Positions 25,385-34,195 of a stretch of 64,000 nucleotides of DNA are shown piece after piece. Each line of letters opens with the position of its first letter. Position 1 is the first letter of the stretch. Location: contig NZ_CP107903.1 of the NCBI RefSeq assembly GCF_036013955.1, positions 8,680,001 to 8,744,000 on the forward strand, in the 5' to 3' direction. This DNA comes from Streptomyces sp. NBC_00459 (GTDB lineage: Bacteria; Actinomycetota; Actinomycetes; Streptomycetales; Streptomycetaceae). The notes under the pieces are model-generated. The model had not been told where the DNA came from, ran no database searches, and saw nothing but the letters and a program-made list of their open reading frames with translations. The position numbers were made by a program, and so were the translations under genes.

Positions 25385-26950
25385 TCATCCGCGCGGGGGA
25401 ACACCCGTCGTGACGCGGTCCGCCAAGGGGGCCTTCCAGTCGGCCTCGCGGAAGGGTGCCGATCCGAGCCAGCCGAGCAGGAATCCGACCGGAACCGAGA
25501 CGATGGCCGGGTTGTGGAGCGGGAACACCGAGAAGTCCAGGCCGGGCAGCAAGGCCCTGGCGTTTCCGGACACCCCGGGCGACAGGCCCACCAGCGACAC
25601 GGCGGTGGCCAGGCCCCCGTAGATGCTCCACAGCGCGCCCCGGGTGGTGAAGCCCCTCCAGAACATGCTGTACAGCAGGGCGGGCACGATCGCGGAGGCG
25701 GCCACGGCGAAGGCCAGGCCGATGAGGAAGGAGACATTGAGGTTCCGTGCGATCAATGCCAGCACGGTGGCTCCCGTCCCGACCGCCACGGCCGCCACCC
25801 GTGTCACGAACAGCTCGCGTTGGGCGGATGCGGTGTCCCGGGTGATGACCGCGCCGTAGATGTCGTGGGCCAAGGAGATCGCTGCGGCGAGAGCGATGCC
25901 GGCCACGACGGCCAGCACGGTGGCGAACGCCAGGCAGGCGATGAGGCTGAGCAGGAACGAACCCCCGAGTTCCGCCGCGAGGAGAAGCACCGCTGTGTTC
26001 CCGGAAGGGTGGTCCGCCACGATGGCGTCCGTGCCGACCAGTGCCGCCGCCCCGAAGCCGAGCACACCGGCGGCCACGTAGAACGCGCAGGTCATCAGGG
26101 CCGCGTACTGGACCGATCGGCGCGCGTCGCGCCGGGACGGCACGGTGTTGATCCGCATCAGGAGATGGGGCAGTCCGGCGGCTCCGACCAGCAGGGCCAG
26201 TTGCTCGCTGGCGGAGTCCAGCATCGTCGTTCCGCCGTCGCCGAAACGTAGCCCCGGCTGCAGGAAGCGTTCGCCGTGACCGCTGTTGCCGGCCGCGGTG
26301 TTCAGGAGCGCGCCCGGGTCCCAGTCGAACCTGGACAGAACCGCCAGTGCCAGGGCGGCGCCGCCGACCAGCAGCAGGACCGCCTTGAGCGTCTGAATGA
26401 GCGTGGCCGCTCCCATACCTCCCATGACGATGTAGAGGATCATGAATGCGCCGAGGACGACTGTCATGCCCTGTTCCATGTCACGGCCGGACGGGCCCAG
26501 TATTCCCACCGTGAGTGCGCTCGCGCCGACAAGCTGCGCGGTCAGGTAGACCAGGCAGACGAGAAGCGTGGCGATGCCCGCCGCCAGATGCACCGCACGC
26601 GGGCGCAGCCGACGGGCCAGACGGTCGCCGATGGTGAACTGTCCCTTGCCGTGGTACCGCTCCACGACCAGCAGGAGGACGACGATCCAGGAGACGGCCG
26701 GTCCCAGAACGGAGAGCGTGCCGTCAAAACCGGTAAGGGCGATCAGGCCGGGGCTGCCCAGCAGAGCGGCCGCGGACATGACGTCTCCGAAGAGGGCCAG
26801 ACCGTTGTGGGCGGGCGTCAGACGGCCGTCGCTGACGTAGAACTCCGAAAGGGTCCCTCGCTGCGGGGCGGCCCACACCGCCAGGAACAGCACGCAGACG
26901 AGGAAGCCGGCGAAGACCGGCAGATATGCGGTGACGCGATCTGGTGTCAT
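25385..26950 (-). CDS. Sodium:solute symporter (SSS family, ActP-like)
   Basis: A protein of 521 residues with about 13 transmembrane helices. Blocks typical of the acetate/organic-acid branch of the SSS family are FYVSDGRLTPAHNGLALFGDVMSAAALLGSPGLI near residues 36-70, GKGQFTIGDRLARRL, the helix GGMGAATLIQTLKAVLLLVGG, and GIALAAAISLAHDIY. The start ATG at 26950 overlaps the stop of the preceding DUF485 gene (ATGA), the same arrangement as yjcH-actP. It should import a monocarboxylate with Na+. The shared operator suggests an aromatic or short-chain acid made or used by this cluster, but specificity cannot be read. Confidence 0.9.
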   Translation of the reverse strand: MTPDRVTAYLPVFAGFLVCVLFLAVWAAPQRGTLSEFYVSDGRLTPAHNGLALFGDVMSAAALLGSPGLIALTGFDGTLSVLGPAVSWIVVLLLVVERYHGKGQFTIGDRLARRLRPRAVHLAAGIATLLVCLVYLTAQLVGASALTVGILGPSGRDMEQGMTVVLGAFMILYIVMGGMGAATLIQTLKAVLLLVGGAALALAVLSRFDWDPGALLNTAAGNSGHGERFLQPGLRFGDGGTTMLDSASEQLALLVGAAGLPHLLMRINTVPSRRDARRSVQYAALMTCAFYVAAGVLGFGAAALVGTDAIVADHPSGNTAVLLLAAELGGSFLLSLIACLAFATVLAVVAGIALAAAISLAHDIYGAVITRDTASAQRELFVTRVAAVAVGTGATVLALIARNLNVSFLIGLAFAVAASAIVPALLYSMFWRGFTTRGALWSIYGGLATAVSLVGLSPGVSGNARALLPGLDFSVFPLHNPAIVSVPVGFLLGWLGSAPFREADWKAPLADRVTTGVPPRG

Positions 26951-27552
26951 GGTCGCTGCCCCCGCTCCTCGACGGACGCCCCCGAGCTCTCGGGGAGAGT
27001 GTCGAGCGAGGTCTCGGCATACCGCCCGTACCACAGGACACAGGCCGCGACGGCGACGAGTTGGAGCAGCCCGAGGCTGAGACCCGCATTCAGCGGGCCT
27101 GCCACCGACAGGGCCATGAAGTCCCTGCCCGCGTTTGCCGAGACGATGATCAGTACGTACAGCGCGACGACCGGGACGCCCGCGAGAACGGCACGGCGAC
27201 GGGTGCCACGCGCCCGCCGTGCGGCACCCGTCACTGCATGGGCGTCCCTGGACGTCGCCCCCGGGGCGACGGGCGCCGAGTGGATGCCCGGATGGCGCCT
27301 GGCCAGGTCCGCGGCGACGCGTGAGGCCCACGCCCGCCGTTCGCGGAGGGTGTGGGCCTCGGTGTCCCTTGAGTTCAGCAATTGCGCGTACCGGAGGCTG
27401 AGGTCGTCCTGGCCTCCGAACGACGCGTAACAGTCGTTCATCGCCCGGAGCAACTGCTCGTCGGAGTACAGGCTTCTGTGGTCGAGTCGGCTCAGGTACA
27501 GGACGACGACCGCGAGCGGGTCCTGCTGGGGAGGTCTGTTCTCGGCATACAT
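26947..27552 (-). CDS. DUF485-type membrane protein, partner of the symporter
   Basis: A protein of 201 residues. The first 120 residues are soluble and hydrophilic with YLSRLDHRSLYSDEQLL and repeated Arg-rich stretches. The last 80 carry two transmembrane helices, AVLAGVPVVALYVLIIVSANAG and LNAGLSLGLLQLVAVAACVLWYG, followed by RYAETSLD. This two-helix block with LN.GL.LGLLQ...YGRYA is the DUF485 signature of small proteins that accompany ActP-type symporters. The soluble N-terminal extension is longer than usual. It overlaps the symporter gene by four bases. A 17-bp palindrome lies 206 bases upstream. Confidence 0.8.
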   Translation of the reverse strand: MYAENRPPQQDPLAVVVLYLSRLDHRSLYSDEQLLRAMNDCYASFGGQDDLSLRYAQLLNSRDTEAHTLRERRAWASRVAADLARRHPGIHSAPVAPGATSRDAHAVTGAARRARGTRRRAVLAGVPVVALYVLIIVSANAGRDFMALSVAGPLNAGLSLGLLQLVAVAACVLWYGRYAETSLDTLPESSGASVEERGQRP

Positions 27553-28230
27553 GGGCGGCTCTCTGCGTAGGGGAGTCCACTGCGTACGGGGTCATGGCGT
27601 TGCTGTCCCTGAACTGCCGCGTGATTCAGCTCCCGTCTGCCGGCCGACGACTCGGCTGCTGCGGTGGCCCGCACCGGGCAGTCCGCATCACGGAAGGAGC
27701 CGTGGCGGTGTGTGCGCCACCATCAAACGCTCTGTCACCACTGTGGGTGCAGCGGTCGTGCCGTTGTGCGGCACGCCGAAAGCCCCGCGAAGCAAGGGGA
27801 GTTGCTCCGGACGGCCTCGGGAAGTCGAGGACCCTTGGGGTTCCCTTCGGCCGAGAGCTGTGCTCAGGTGTATCCCTCAGAGCAATGCGCCGCGCGGATT
27901 TCTGGGTGTGGATGGGGAGGGATCCCGATCTCCGGCCGCCGTCCGCTTCCTGACTCGGGAAAGGGCCGCCGGACGAAAAGGCCGTTGTCAGGTGGAGCCG
28001 ACCGGACTTCTCCGGCATCTTCTTGAGATTCCGGAAGGCGAACGCGGGACGGCCGTATCCTCCGGAGTCATTCCCCGGTTACGGGGAGCGATTATCCGAA
28101 TACAGTGCCGCACCGTGAATAACACCGGCTCGCCGGGAACAGAGCGTGATCCGGACTCCACCGTCCGTCGCTCGGGGCGGGATTCCCCTCCGAGGTACGG
28201 GTCGTTTCCCTCTCAACTACAGTGGGAGCC
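27553..28230. other. Divergent intergenic region (DUF485-symporter / XRE-cupin)
   Basis: About 680 bases with no convincing gene. It contains operator copy 6 at 27758. Closer to the XRE-cupin gene lies a less GC-rich segment (around 28085-28130) that could hold its promoter. Several short frames exist, but none has a ribosome site and domain content that I recognise. Confidence 0.5.
27758..27774. promoter_or_regulatory. 17-bp operator copy 6 (DUF485-symporter promoter)
   Basis: GTGCCGTTGTGCGGCAC, 6-bp perfect arms, 206 bases upstream of the DUF485 gene and 457 bases upstream of the divergent XRE-cupin regulator. The minus-strand operon is the more likely target. Confidence 0.75.
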
Positions 28231-28839
28231 ATGTCGTCGGGAAACAGCATGGTGGCGCGCAATGTGCGTCTCCTCAGGGAGCAGCGAGGGCTGTCGCTGG
28301 CCGAACTCGCCCGTCAGGCCGGCCTGGCCAAGCAGACATTGTCGAAACTGGAGTTGGGCACGGGAAATCCCACGGTCGACACGCTGTTCTCCATTGCGGG
28401 CGCGCTCGGCGTGCCCGTGACGCGGCTGGTGGCCGAGCGGGAACAGGTAATGACTGTGCAGCGGGACGACGACGTTGTCTGGGAGCGGCACGATGGCTAC
28501 GAGTCCCGCTCACTGGACCATGTGTACGGCTCCGGTGTCATCGAAAACTATCTGGTCCGTGTCACCCGTTCACGGGGGATGGAAGAACCGTCGGAGCCTC
28601 ACCCCGTGGGCACGCTGGAACACTTGTACGTGATCCGGGGCCGGGTTCGGGTGGGGCCCGCCGACACCCCGGTGGAGCTGACGGCCGGCGACTTCGTACG
28701 GTATCCGGGCGACCGGCCGCATGTGTACGAGTCGCTGGACGAGGAGAGTCTGTTCCACATCGTGGTGAGTGTGCCGCGCGTGCAGCCCGGCACCGGCGGC
28801 ATGACCGTCGCACACACCCATGGAAACAAACGGGCGTGA
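28231..28839 (+). CDS. XRE-family regulator with C-terminal cupin domain
   Basis: A protein of 202 residues. The helix-turn-helix is at about residues 8-62 (VARNVRLLREQRGLSLAELA, then GLAKQTLSKLELGTGNPTVDTL), followed by a cupin barrel: HPVGTLEHLYVIRGRVRVG, LTAGDFVRYPGDRPHVYESL. Proteins of this layout (PuuR, SutR relatives) bind a metabolite in the cupin and repress or activate adjacent transport or catabolic genes. The ATG at 28231 with GGGAG just upstream is preferred over a GTG three codons earlier. It sits in the centre of the regulon and is one of two candidates, with the IclR protein, for the factor reading the 17-bp palindrome. Confidence 0.88.
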   Translation: MSSGNSMVARNVRLLREQRGLSLAELARQAGLAKQTLSKLELGTGNPTVDTLFSIAGALGVPVTRLVAEREQVMTVQRDDDVVWERHDGYESRSLDHVYGSGVIENYLVRVTRSRGMEEPSEPHPVGTLEHLYVIRGRVRVGPADTPVELTAGDFVRYPGDRPHVYESLDEESLFHIVVSVPRVQPGTGGMTVAHTHGNKRA

Positions 28840-28886
28840 GCGCCGTCCCGCGCGCACGACCAGGGATGGGCACGACTCCCACCGGG

Positions 28887-29741
28887 TCAGGCCATGGGCT
28901 GGCCGCCCCGTCCGGACGGTAACGTGCCGCGCGCCTTGGCCGCGACGACCGCGCGGGCCGCTTCGTAGGCCACGCGACGCAGGGCGTCGGCGTAGTGCGA
29001 GGGGGCGAACCGGTGGTCGGCGCCGGCCACGGAGAGTGCGGCGACGGGACGGCCGAGGGGACCCATGACCGGTACGGCGACGCAGGTCAGGCCGAGGGCG
29101 GCCTCCTGACGGTCGTAGGCGATGCCGTCCTGGCGGATGCGCCGCAGCTCGCCCCGGAAGCGGTCGGCGTCAGTGAAGGTGTACTCGGTGAGGACGGGCA
29201 GTCCCGCCTCGATGGCCGCCTCGGCGGCGTCGTGGTCGAAGGCCAGCAGGGCCTTGCCGACAGCCGTGCAGTAGGCGGGCAGCCGGGCGCCGATCCGGGA
29301 GGGTGAGCGGGCCGCGCGGTGACCGTGGATCTTGTTGATGTACACGATCTCCGTGCCGTGCAGCACGGCCAGATGAACCGTCTCGTGTGTCAGTTCGTAC
29401 AGGTCGGCGAGGTGGGGCAGCAGCCATTCCTGGAGCAGCGGCGGCGTCGGCCCGTAGACGCGGTTACCGATGTCGAAGAGCTGGCCGCCCAGCCGGTAGT
29501 TGCTGCCGACCCGCTCGACGAGCTGGTTGCGTTGCAGGATGCCCAGCAGGCGGAAGGCCGTCGACTTGGTGAGACAGGCACGCCGGGCGAGTTCGCTCAC
29601 GCCGACCTCCCGGTCGTGCTCGGCGAGCGATTTCAGGAGGACCAGCGCCTTGTCGACGGCTGTCTGCTGCTCGGGGGCGGGGGGCGGCCCGGAGGGGCAT
29701 GAGGGGGCGGCATGCTCGGAGGGAATGGCGGTGACGCGCAT
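28887..29741 (-). CDS. IclR-family transcriptional regulator
   Basis: A protein of 284 residues. A winged helix at about residues 28-88 (TAVDKALVLLKSLAEHDREVGVSELARRACLTKSTAFRLLGIL...NQLVERVGSNYRLGG) is followed by the IclR effector domain (VHLAVLHGTEIVYINKIHG; LPAYCTAVGKALLA; GIAYDRQEAALGLTCVAVPV). IclR proteins often control aromatic catabolism; MhpR, regulator of the E. coli mhp operon, is one, and they bind palindromes of roughly 13-17 bp. This makes it my preferred candidate for the 17-bp operator found throughout the cluster. ATG 29741 has GGAG upstream. A different palindrome, TGGACGCGCGTCCA, lies 42 bases before its start and may be an autoregulatory site. Confidence 0.92.
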   Translation of the reverse strand: MRVTAIPSEHAAPSCPSGPPPAPEQQTAVDKALVLLKSLAEHDREVGVSELARRACLTKSTAFRLLGILQRNQLVERVGSNYRLGGQLFDIGNRVYGPTPPLLQEWLLPHLADLYELTHETVHLAVLHGTEIVYINKIHGHRAARSPSRIGARLPAYCTAVGKALLAFDHDAAEAAIEAGLPVLTEYTFTDADRFRGELRRIRQDGIAYDRQEAALGLTCVAVPVMGPLGRPVAALSVAGADHRFAPSHYADALRRVAYEAARAVVAAKARGTLPSGRGGQPMA

Positions 29742-29782
29742 GGGCAGACTCCGGTGGGGAGAACCGAGAGCGGCCAATTAAG

Positions 29783-29796
29783 TGGACGCGCGTCCA
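29783..29796. promoter_or_regulatory. 14-bp perfect palindrome upstream of the IclR gene
   Basis: TGGACGCGCGTCCA is a perfect palindrome 42 bases upstream of the IclR start, in a short less GC-rich promoter-like segment. Position suggests an autoregulatory site. It differs from the 17-bp cluster operator, so if IclR binds here, another protein may read the 17-bp sites, or it binds both. Confidence 0.5.
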
Positions 29797-30020
29797 ACAT
29801 AGGAGACCGTAATGGGATTGTAAACGCCTTGTACCGTCCCAGTATCGGCAGCAGCGGACCCGCCGCGGCCGATCACCACGGGACACGTCCCCGGCCCGCG
29901 TTCGCCGTGCTCCGGCTCGCGGCCCGAGGACGCCTCACCTTTGGGGCGCGCCCGCAGAGTGTGTACGGGCAGTGGTGTCAGGGTCATGGACAGGTGCCGA
30001 GCAGGTCCGTGCCCGGCGGC

Positions 30021-31274
30021 TCAGCCCGCGGACGTGTAGCCCTCGGCCGTACCGCTCTCCGCCGCCGGCCCCTGGAGGGCGAGCCCACCGGGCACGGAGC
30101 TGTCGACCTTCGTGACATACGTCTGGCGGGACGGCTGACGGCCGGTGGCGGAGAAGTCGAGGGCCGACGTCAGACCACCCGTGTCGACGTTCTTCAGCTG
30201 CCGGAACGCGGTGTTGACGCCTTCGCGGGTCAGGTCCCGGTTCTCACACGCCTTGTCCAGGACCTTGGCGTAGACCAGGGCACTGGCGTAGCCCAGGTTG
30301 ACGAAGCTGTTGGGCTGGGTGTCGGGGAACTTCTCGGGAAGGGCGGCGGCGACCTCCCGCGGTCCCTCGTCCGTCGAGCTGAACGGGGCTATGGAGGTCA
30401 TCACGGACAGGTTCTTCTCCAGGGCCGACTTGGCGGAGGTGGAGAGCAGGGACGGGTCGAAAGCGGGCGTGTTGGCCAGCAGGGGCACGTCGTATCCGAG
30501 GGAGGCGGCCACGCCCGCCACCGACGCGGTCTGGCGGGGACCGACACTGAGCACGATGGCCTTCGCGCCACGGGACTTGAGGGTCGTCACCTGCGCGGTG
30601 AGATCGGTGTCGGTGGCCTTGACCTGGATCCCCTCCAGCTTCAGGCCCAGCTTCTCGGCCGCGTAGGTGCTGCCCTGCAGCGCGGAGTTGCCGTAGTCCC
30701 CTTCGAAGTAGATGTGGCCCAGGACGTCTCCCGACTTCAGGTCCTTCTCCTGCACCAGGTGGTCGACCCCGTTGACGGTCTCGACGTCGTAGGTGTTGCC
30801 CATCACGATCATGTCGGGGTTCTTCAGCAGGGTGGAGGACCATGCCGTGGCCACGGTCAGCGTCCTGGCATCCGTGATGTCGGTGTCCAGGGCGCTGGTG
30901 ATGGGCGATCCGAGCATCTGCACATACCCGAGGACCTCCGGTTCCGTCTCGGCGTAGAGGCTCACGGCCTTCTGCACGTCCGTCCCGTGGTCCTTGACGA
31001 CGAGTTCGATCTTGCGGTCGCAGATGCCGCCCGCGGCGTTGATCTTGTCGATGTAGAGCTGGTTGCCCTGCACGATGATCTTTCCCTGAGCGCCGAAGAC
31101 CCCGGACAGGTCGGTGAGCGCGCCCAGCGTGATGGTGTCGGCGGTGACGCCCGGCCCCGTCTTGGTGCCGGAGGAGGAGCCGGCGGTCTCGGTGGCCTTG
31201 CTGCTGCAGCCGACAGCGACGAGTGAGAGCGCGGCGGCGGCCGTACCCAGTCTGGTGACCGAGTTGACGAGCAT
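30021..31274 (-). CDS. livK: Branched-chain-amino-acid-type ABC transporter substrate-binding lipoprotein
   Basis: A protein of 417 residues. It begins with a lipoprotein signal (TAAAALSLVAVGCSSKATE; lipobox Cys near residue 23) and a short Ser/Gly-rich linker. The mature part is a type I periplasmic binding fold of the Liv/aromatic group: ITLGALTDLSGVFGAQGKII, NAAGGICDRKIELVVKDHGTD, and GHIYFEGDYGNSALQG. It follows livM by 23 bases and ends the five-gene livFGHMK order. Liv-type importers beside aromatic degradation genes often take up benzoate, hydroxybenzoates or phenylpropanoids rather than leucine. The regulon membership shown by the operator at 35351 supports an aromatic ligand, but this is inference. 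Confidence 0.9.
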   Translation of the reverse strand: MLVNSVTRLGTAAAALSLVAVGCSSKATETAGSSSGTKTGPGVTADTITLGALTDLSGVFGAQGKIIVQGNQLYIDKINAAGGICDRKIELVVKDHGTDVQKAVSLYAETEPEVLGYVQMLGSPITSALDTDITDARTLTVATAWSSTLLKNPDMIVMGNTYDVETVNGVDHLVQEKDLKSGDVLGHIYFEGDYGNSALQGSTYAAEKLGLKLEGIQVKATDTDLTAQVTTLKSRGAKAIVLSVGPRQTASVAGVAASLGYDVPLLANTPAFDPSLLSTSAKSALEKNLSVMTSIAPFSSTDEGPREVAAALPEKFPDTQPNSFVNLGYASALVYAKVLDKACENRDLTREGVNTAFRQLKNVDTGGLTSALDFSATGRQPSRQTYVTKVDSSVPGGLALQGPAAESGTAEGYTSAG

Positions 31275-31297
31275 GCGGAGTTCCTTTCGGAGGTTGG

Positions 31298-32464
31298 TCA
31301 GGAAGAGGCTGTGGTCATGTCCTGTGGGGGAAGCGCGGGTTGGCCGACGGGATCAGGGGGGCCGGGATCCCCTGAGCCGGCGGCGTCCACCCGGGGCCGG
31401 GCGGCGGGACGCAGGCGTCTGCCCAGGGCGACGAGGCCCCCCTGTTCCAGGAGGATCACCGCGACGATCGCGACGCCGAAGACGAGGCGGGCGGCCACCG
31501 CCGGGTCCACTCCGGACGTTCCGGGCTCGGCGAGGAAGGTGAACAGTCCGCTGTAGTGGCTGAGCAGACTGGGCAGCCCGGTGACGAAGGCGGCACCGAG
31601 GACGGCACCGGTGACGGAGCCGAGCCCGCCGATCACGATCATGGCCAGGTACTCGACGGAGAGGACGAGCCCGAAGTACTCGGGCACCACCCGTTGGAAC
31701 GCCTGGGCCAGCAGTACGCCCGCCAGACCGGCGTACATCGACGACAGGACGAAGGCGGAGGCCTTGTAGCGGCTCACCGGTACGCCGACGACACCGGCGG
31801 CGGTCTCGTTCTCGCGCATGAGGACCAGGGCACGGCCAGGACGGCCCGCGAGTACCCGTCGGGCGAAGACGTAGGCGACGACGACGCACACCAGGGCCAC
31901 GTACCACTGGCGTTCCCGGTCTCCGAACGGGACGCCCAGAAGCGTCAGTTCCGGGTCCCTGCCGGTCAGCTCGAAGCCGAGGACGGAGAGTTCGGGCACG
32001 TTGCGTCCGTTGAACCCGCCGGTCACCGAGGACAGGTTGAACAGCAGGTGCTGACCGAGGAACACCAGGGCGAGCGACGCGAGCCCCAGGTACAGGCCGC
32101 GGACGCGGCCGGCGACCGGGCTGAACAGCAGTCCCGCCGCTCCCGCCGTGGCCACCGCCAGAACGGCCGCGAGCAACGGCGGCAGTTCGAGCCCGGTGAG
32201 GGTGATACCGCCGCCTCCGGGCCCCGGTGCTCCGGCGAACCAGCAATAGGCGTAGGCGCCCACGGCCAGGAAGAAGGCGTGCGCGAGGGAGAGCTGGCCG
32301 GCCGTGCCGACGAGCAGGTTGAGGCCGATGGCGCCGATCGCGGCGGCCATGACCATGACTCCGAGCAGCAGCCAGAACCCGCTCAGGTAGAAGGGCACCA
32401 TCAGCGCCAGGAGCAGGCCGGCCACGGGAAGGGCCCGGCTGACGAGGTTCGTACGGTCAGACAC
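31298..32464 (-). CDS. livM: Liv-type ABC transporter permease (LivM)
   Basis: A protein of 388 residues with 8-10 hydrophobic helices and the LivM hallmark LNLLVGTAGQLSLAHAFFLAVGAYAY near residues 45-70, plus a late MIVIGGLGSVTGAVLGAAFVTGLP block. The GTG start at 32464 overlaps the end of livH by eight bases. The C-terminus carries a soluble Pro-rich tail of about 40 residues beyond the last helix. It pairs with LivH to form the membrane channel of the importer. Confidence 0.92.
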   Translation of the reverse strand: MSDRTNLVSRALPVAGLLLALMVPFYLSGFWLLLGVMVMAAAIGAIGLNLLVGTAGQLSLAHAFFLAVGAYAYCWFAGAPGPGGGGITLTGLELPPLLAAVLAVATAGAAGLLFSPVAGRVRGLYLGLASLALVFLGQHLLFNLSSVTGGFNGRNVPELSVLGFELTGRDPELTLLGVPFGDRERQWYVALVCVVVAYVFARRVLAGRPGRALVLMRENETAAGVVGVPVSRYKASAFVLSSMYAGLAGVLLAQAFQRVVPEYFGLVLSVEYLAMIVIGGLGSVTGAVLGAAFVTGLPSLLSHYSGLFTFLAEPGTSGVDPAVAARLVFGVAIVAVILLEQGGLVALGRRLRPAARPRVDAAGSGDPGPPDPVGQPALPPQDMTTASS

Positions 32465-33344
32465 GGATGAACTCCCTGGTGCCGAAGAGCCCGGACGGCC
32501 GCCACATGAGCACCGCCACCATGAGGACGTAGGGCATGACATCGCCGAAGCCGGCACCGAGGAAGCCGAGTTCCGAGCCGTACCCGGCGGTGAGGGTCCT
32601 GGCCATGCCGACGGCGATGCCGCCGATGATCGCGCCGTGTGTGGAGTCGAGGCCGCCGAGGACGATCGCGGGTATCGCGGCGAGGGCGATGGTGCTCGAA
32701 TGGCTGTCCAGGCCGGCGGACGGGAACGTGGACATGAAGACACCCGCGCCCGCGGCAAGCGCCCCGCCGATCATCCAGGAGACCGTCGCGACCCGGCCGA
32801 GCCGGATTCCCATGAGTGACGCGGCCTCGGCGTCGGCCGACGCAGCCCGCATGGCGACGCCCCACCCGGTGTACCGGAACAGCGCCAGCAGCAGACCGAG
32901 GACCGCGACCGCGACCGCCATGGCGGCGATGCGGGCCTGGGGGACGGTGACGCCCCCGAGTTGCACGGTGTCGGCGCCCCACGGGTCGAGCATGGACAGG
33001 ACGTCGGGGCCGATGCGCCGGGTGAGTTCGGTGGTCAGCACGACGTCGACACCGATCGTGGCTATCGCCAGCGCCATGTGGTCGTGGCCGCGGGCCCGGG
33101 AGAGCAGAAACCTGATCAGCAGGGATCCGGCGACGGTGATGGCGATCCCGGCCGCCGCCGCGGCCCAGAAGCCCGCCGAGGGGGCGATGCGCGCCACCGC
33201 GTACGCGCCGAGCGCCAGCAGCGAGCCCTGGGCGAAGTTCACGACCCGGGTGCCCTTGTAGATGATCACGAACCCCATGGCGATGAGTGCGTAGAGCATG
33301 CCCAGCGACAGCCCGACGGCGAGAAGTTCCAGTAGGCGTGTCAT
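32457..33344 (-). CDS. livH: Liv-type ABC transporter permease (LivH)
   Basis: A protein of 295 residues, the usual LivH length. Typical blocks are LGMLYALIAMGFVIIYKGTRVVNFAQGSLLALGAY at the N-terminus and ALAAIPAIVLGGLDSTHGAIIGGIAVG near residue 220. Its ATG overlaps the livG stop (ATGA at 33341-33344), so the operon is tightly coupled. Confidence 0.93.
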   Translation of the reverse strand: MTRLLELLAVGLSLGMLYALIAMGFVIIYKGTRVVNFAQGSLLALGAYAVARIAPSAGFWAAAAAGIAITVAGSLLIRFLLSRARGHDHMALAIATIGVDVVLTTELTRRIGPDVLSMLDPWGADTVQLGGVTVPQARIAAMAVAVAVLGLLLALFRYTGWGVAMRAASADAEAASLMGIRLGRVATVSWMIGGALAAGAGVFMSTFPSAGLDSHSSTIALAAIPAIVLGGLDSTHGAIIGGIAVGMARTLTAGYGSELGFLGAGFGDVMPYVLMVAVLMWRPSGLFGTREFIRV

Positions 33345-34195
33345 ACGTGCTCCGCAGTCGTTGTTCCGTCGGTCGCCGCACCGGCGACCCCCGATTCACC
33401 GGCCGTCGGTTCGTCGGCCGTCGGTACGTCGGATCCGAGATAGGCGCGGATCACCTCCGGGTCGGCGCTCACCTCGGCCGGTGCGCCGTCCGCGATGCGG
33501 CGGCCGAAGTCCAGGACGGTGACCCGGTCGGCCAGGGACATGACCATCGGCATGTCGTGCTCGATGAGGAGCACCGTGACACCGAGTTCGTCCCGCGCGC
33601 GGCGGATCTGACGAGCCATCGCCCAGGACTCGTGGTGGTTCATCCCGGCGACCGGTTCGTCCAGCAGGAGCAGTTCGGGCTCGGCCGCCAGCGCCCTGGC
33701 CAGCTCGACGCGCTTGCGCTCGCCGTACGACAGCAGGCCGACGGGTACGTCCCACCGGTCGCCCAGGTCGAAGAACTCGGCGATCTCACGCACGCGCTCT
33801 CGATGCCGTCGCTCCTCGTTCCGGGCGGAGCGCAGCCGCAGCCCGGTGGCCACGAACCCGGCGCGGGTGAGGTGGTGCCGGGCGACCATCAGGTTCTCCG
33901 CGACACTCTGGCCTCCGGCCAGGGCCAGGTTCTGGAAGGCCCGGGCCATGCCCAGGGCGGCGATGCGGTGCGGGGCCAGGCCCACGAGTTCGTTTCCCGT
34001 GTACCGGACGGAACCGGCGACCGGGCGGTAGACCCCGGACAGGACGTTGAAGCAGGAGGACTTGCCCGCCCCGTTGGGGCCGATGACGGCGTGCACGCTG
34101 CCCTTGGCGACCTCGAACGAGACCGCGTCGAGCGCCGTGACCCCGCCGAAACGGACCGTGACGCCGTCGACCCGGAGAATCGTGTCCACGCTCAT
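33341..34195 (-). CDS. livG: Liv-type ABC transporter ATPase (LivG)
   Basis: A protein of 284 residues. Walker A is GPNGAGKSSCFN (about residues 40-51), the signature is LLSYGERKRVELARAL, Walker B is LLLLDEPVAGMNHHE, and the H-loop His is in VLLIEHDMPMVMSLADRV. The motif MNHHE in place of MN..E is typical of LivG. The last 30 residues form an acidic, Thr-rich tail. I chose ATG 34195 because it overlaps the livF stop (ATGA); a longer frame would add three residues. Confidence 0.93.
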   Translation of the reverse strand: MSVDTILRVDGVTVRFGGVTALDAVSFEVAKGSVHAVIGPNGAGKSSCFNVLSGVYRPVAGSVRYTGNELVGLAPHRIAALGMARAFQNLALAGGQSVAENLMVARHHLTRAGFVATGLRLRSARNEERRHRERVREIAEFFDLGDRWDVPVGLLSYGERKRVELARALAAEPELLLLDEPVAGMNHHESWAMARQIRRARDELGVTVLLIEHDMPMVMSLADRVTVLDFGRRIADGAPAEVSADPEVIRAYLGSDVPTADEPTAGESGVAGAATDGTTTAEHV

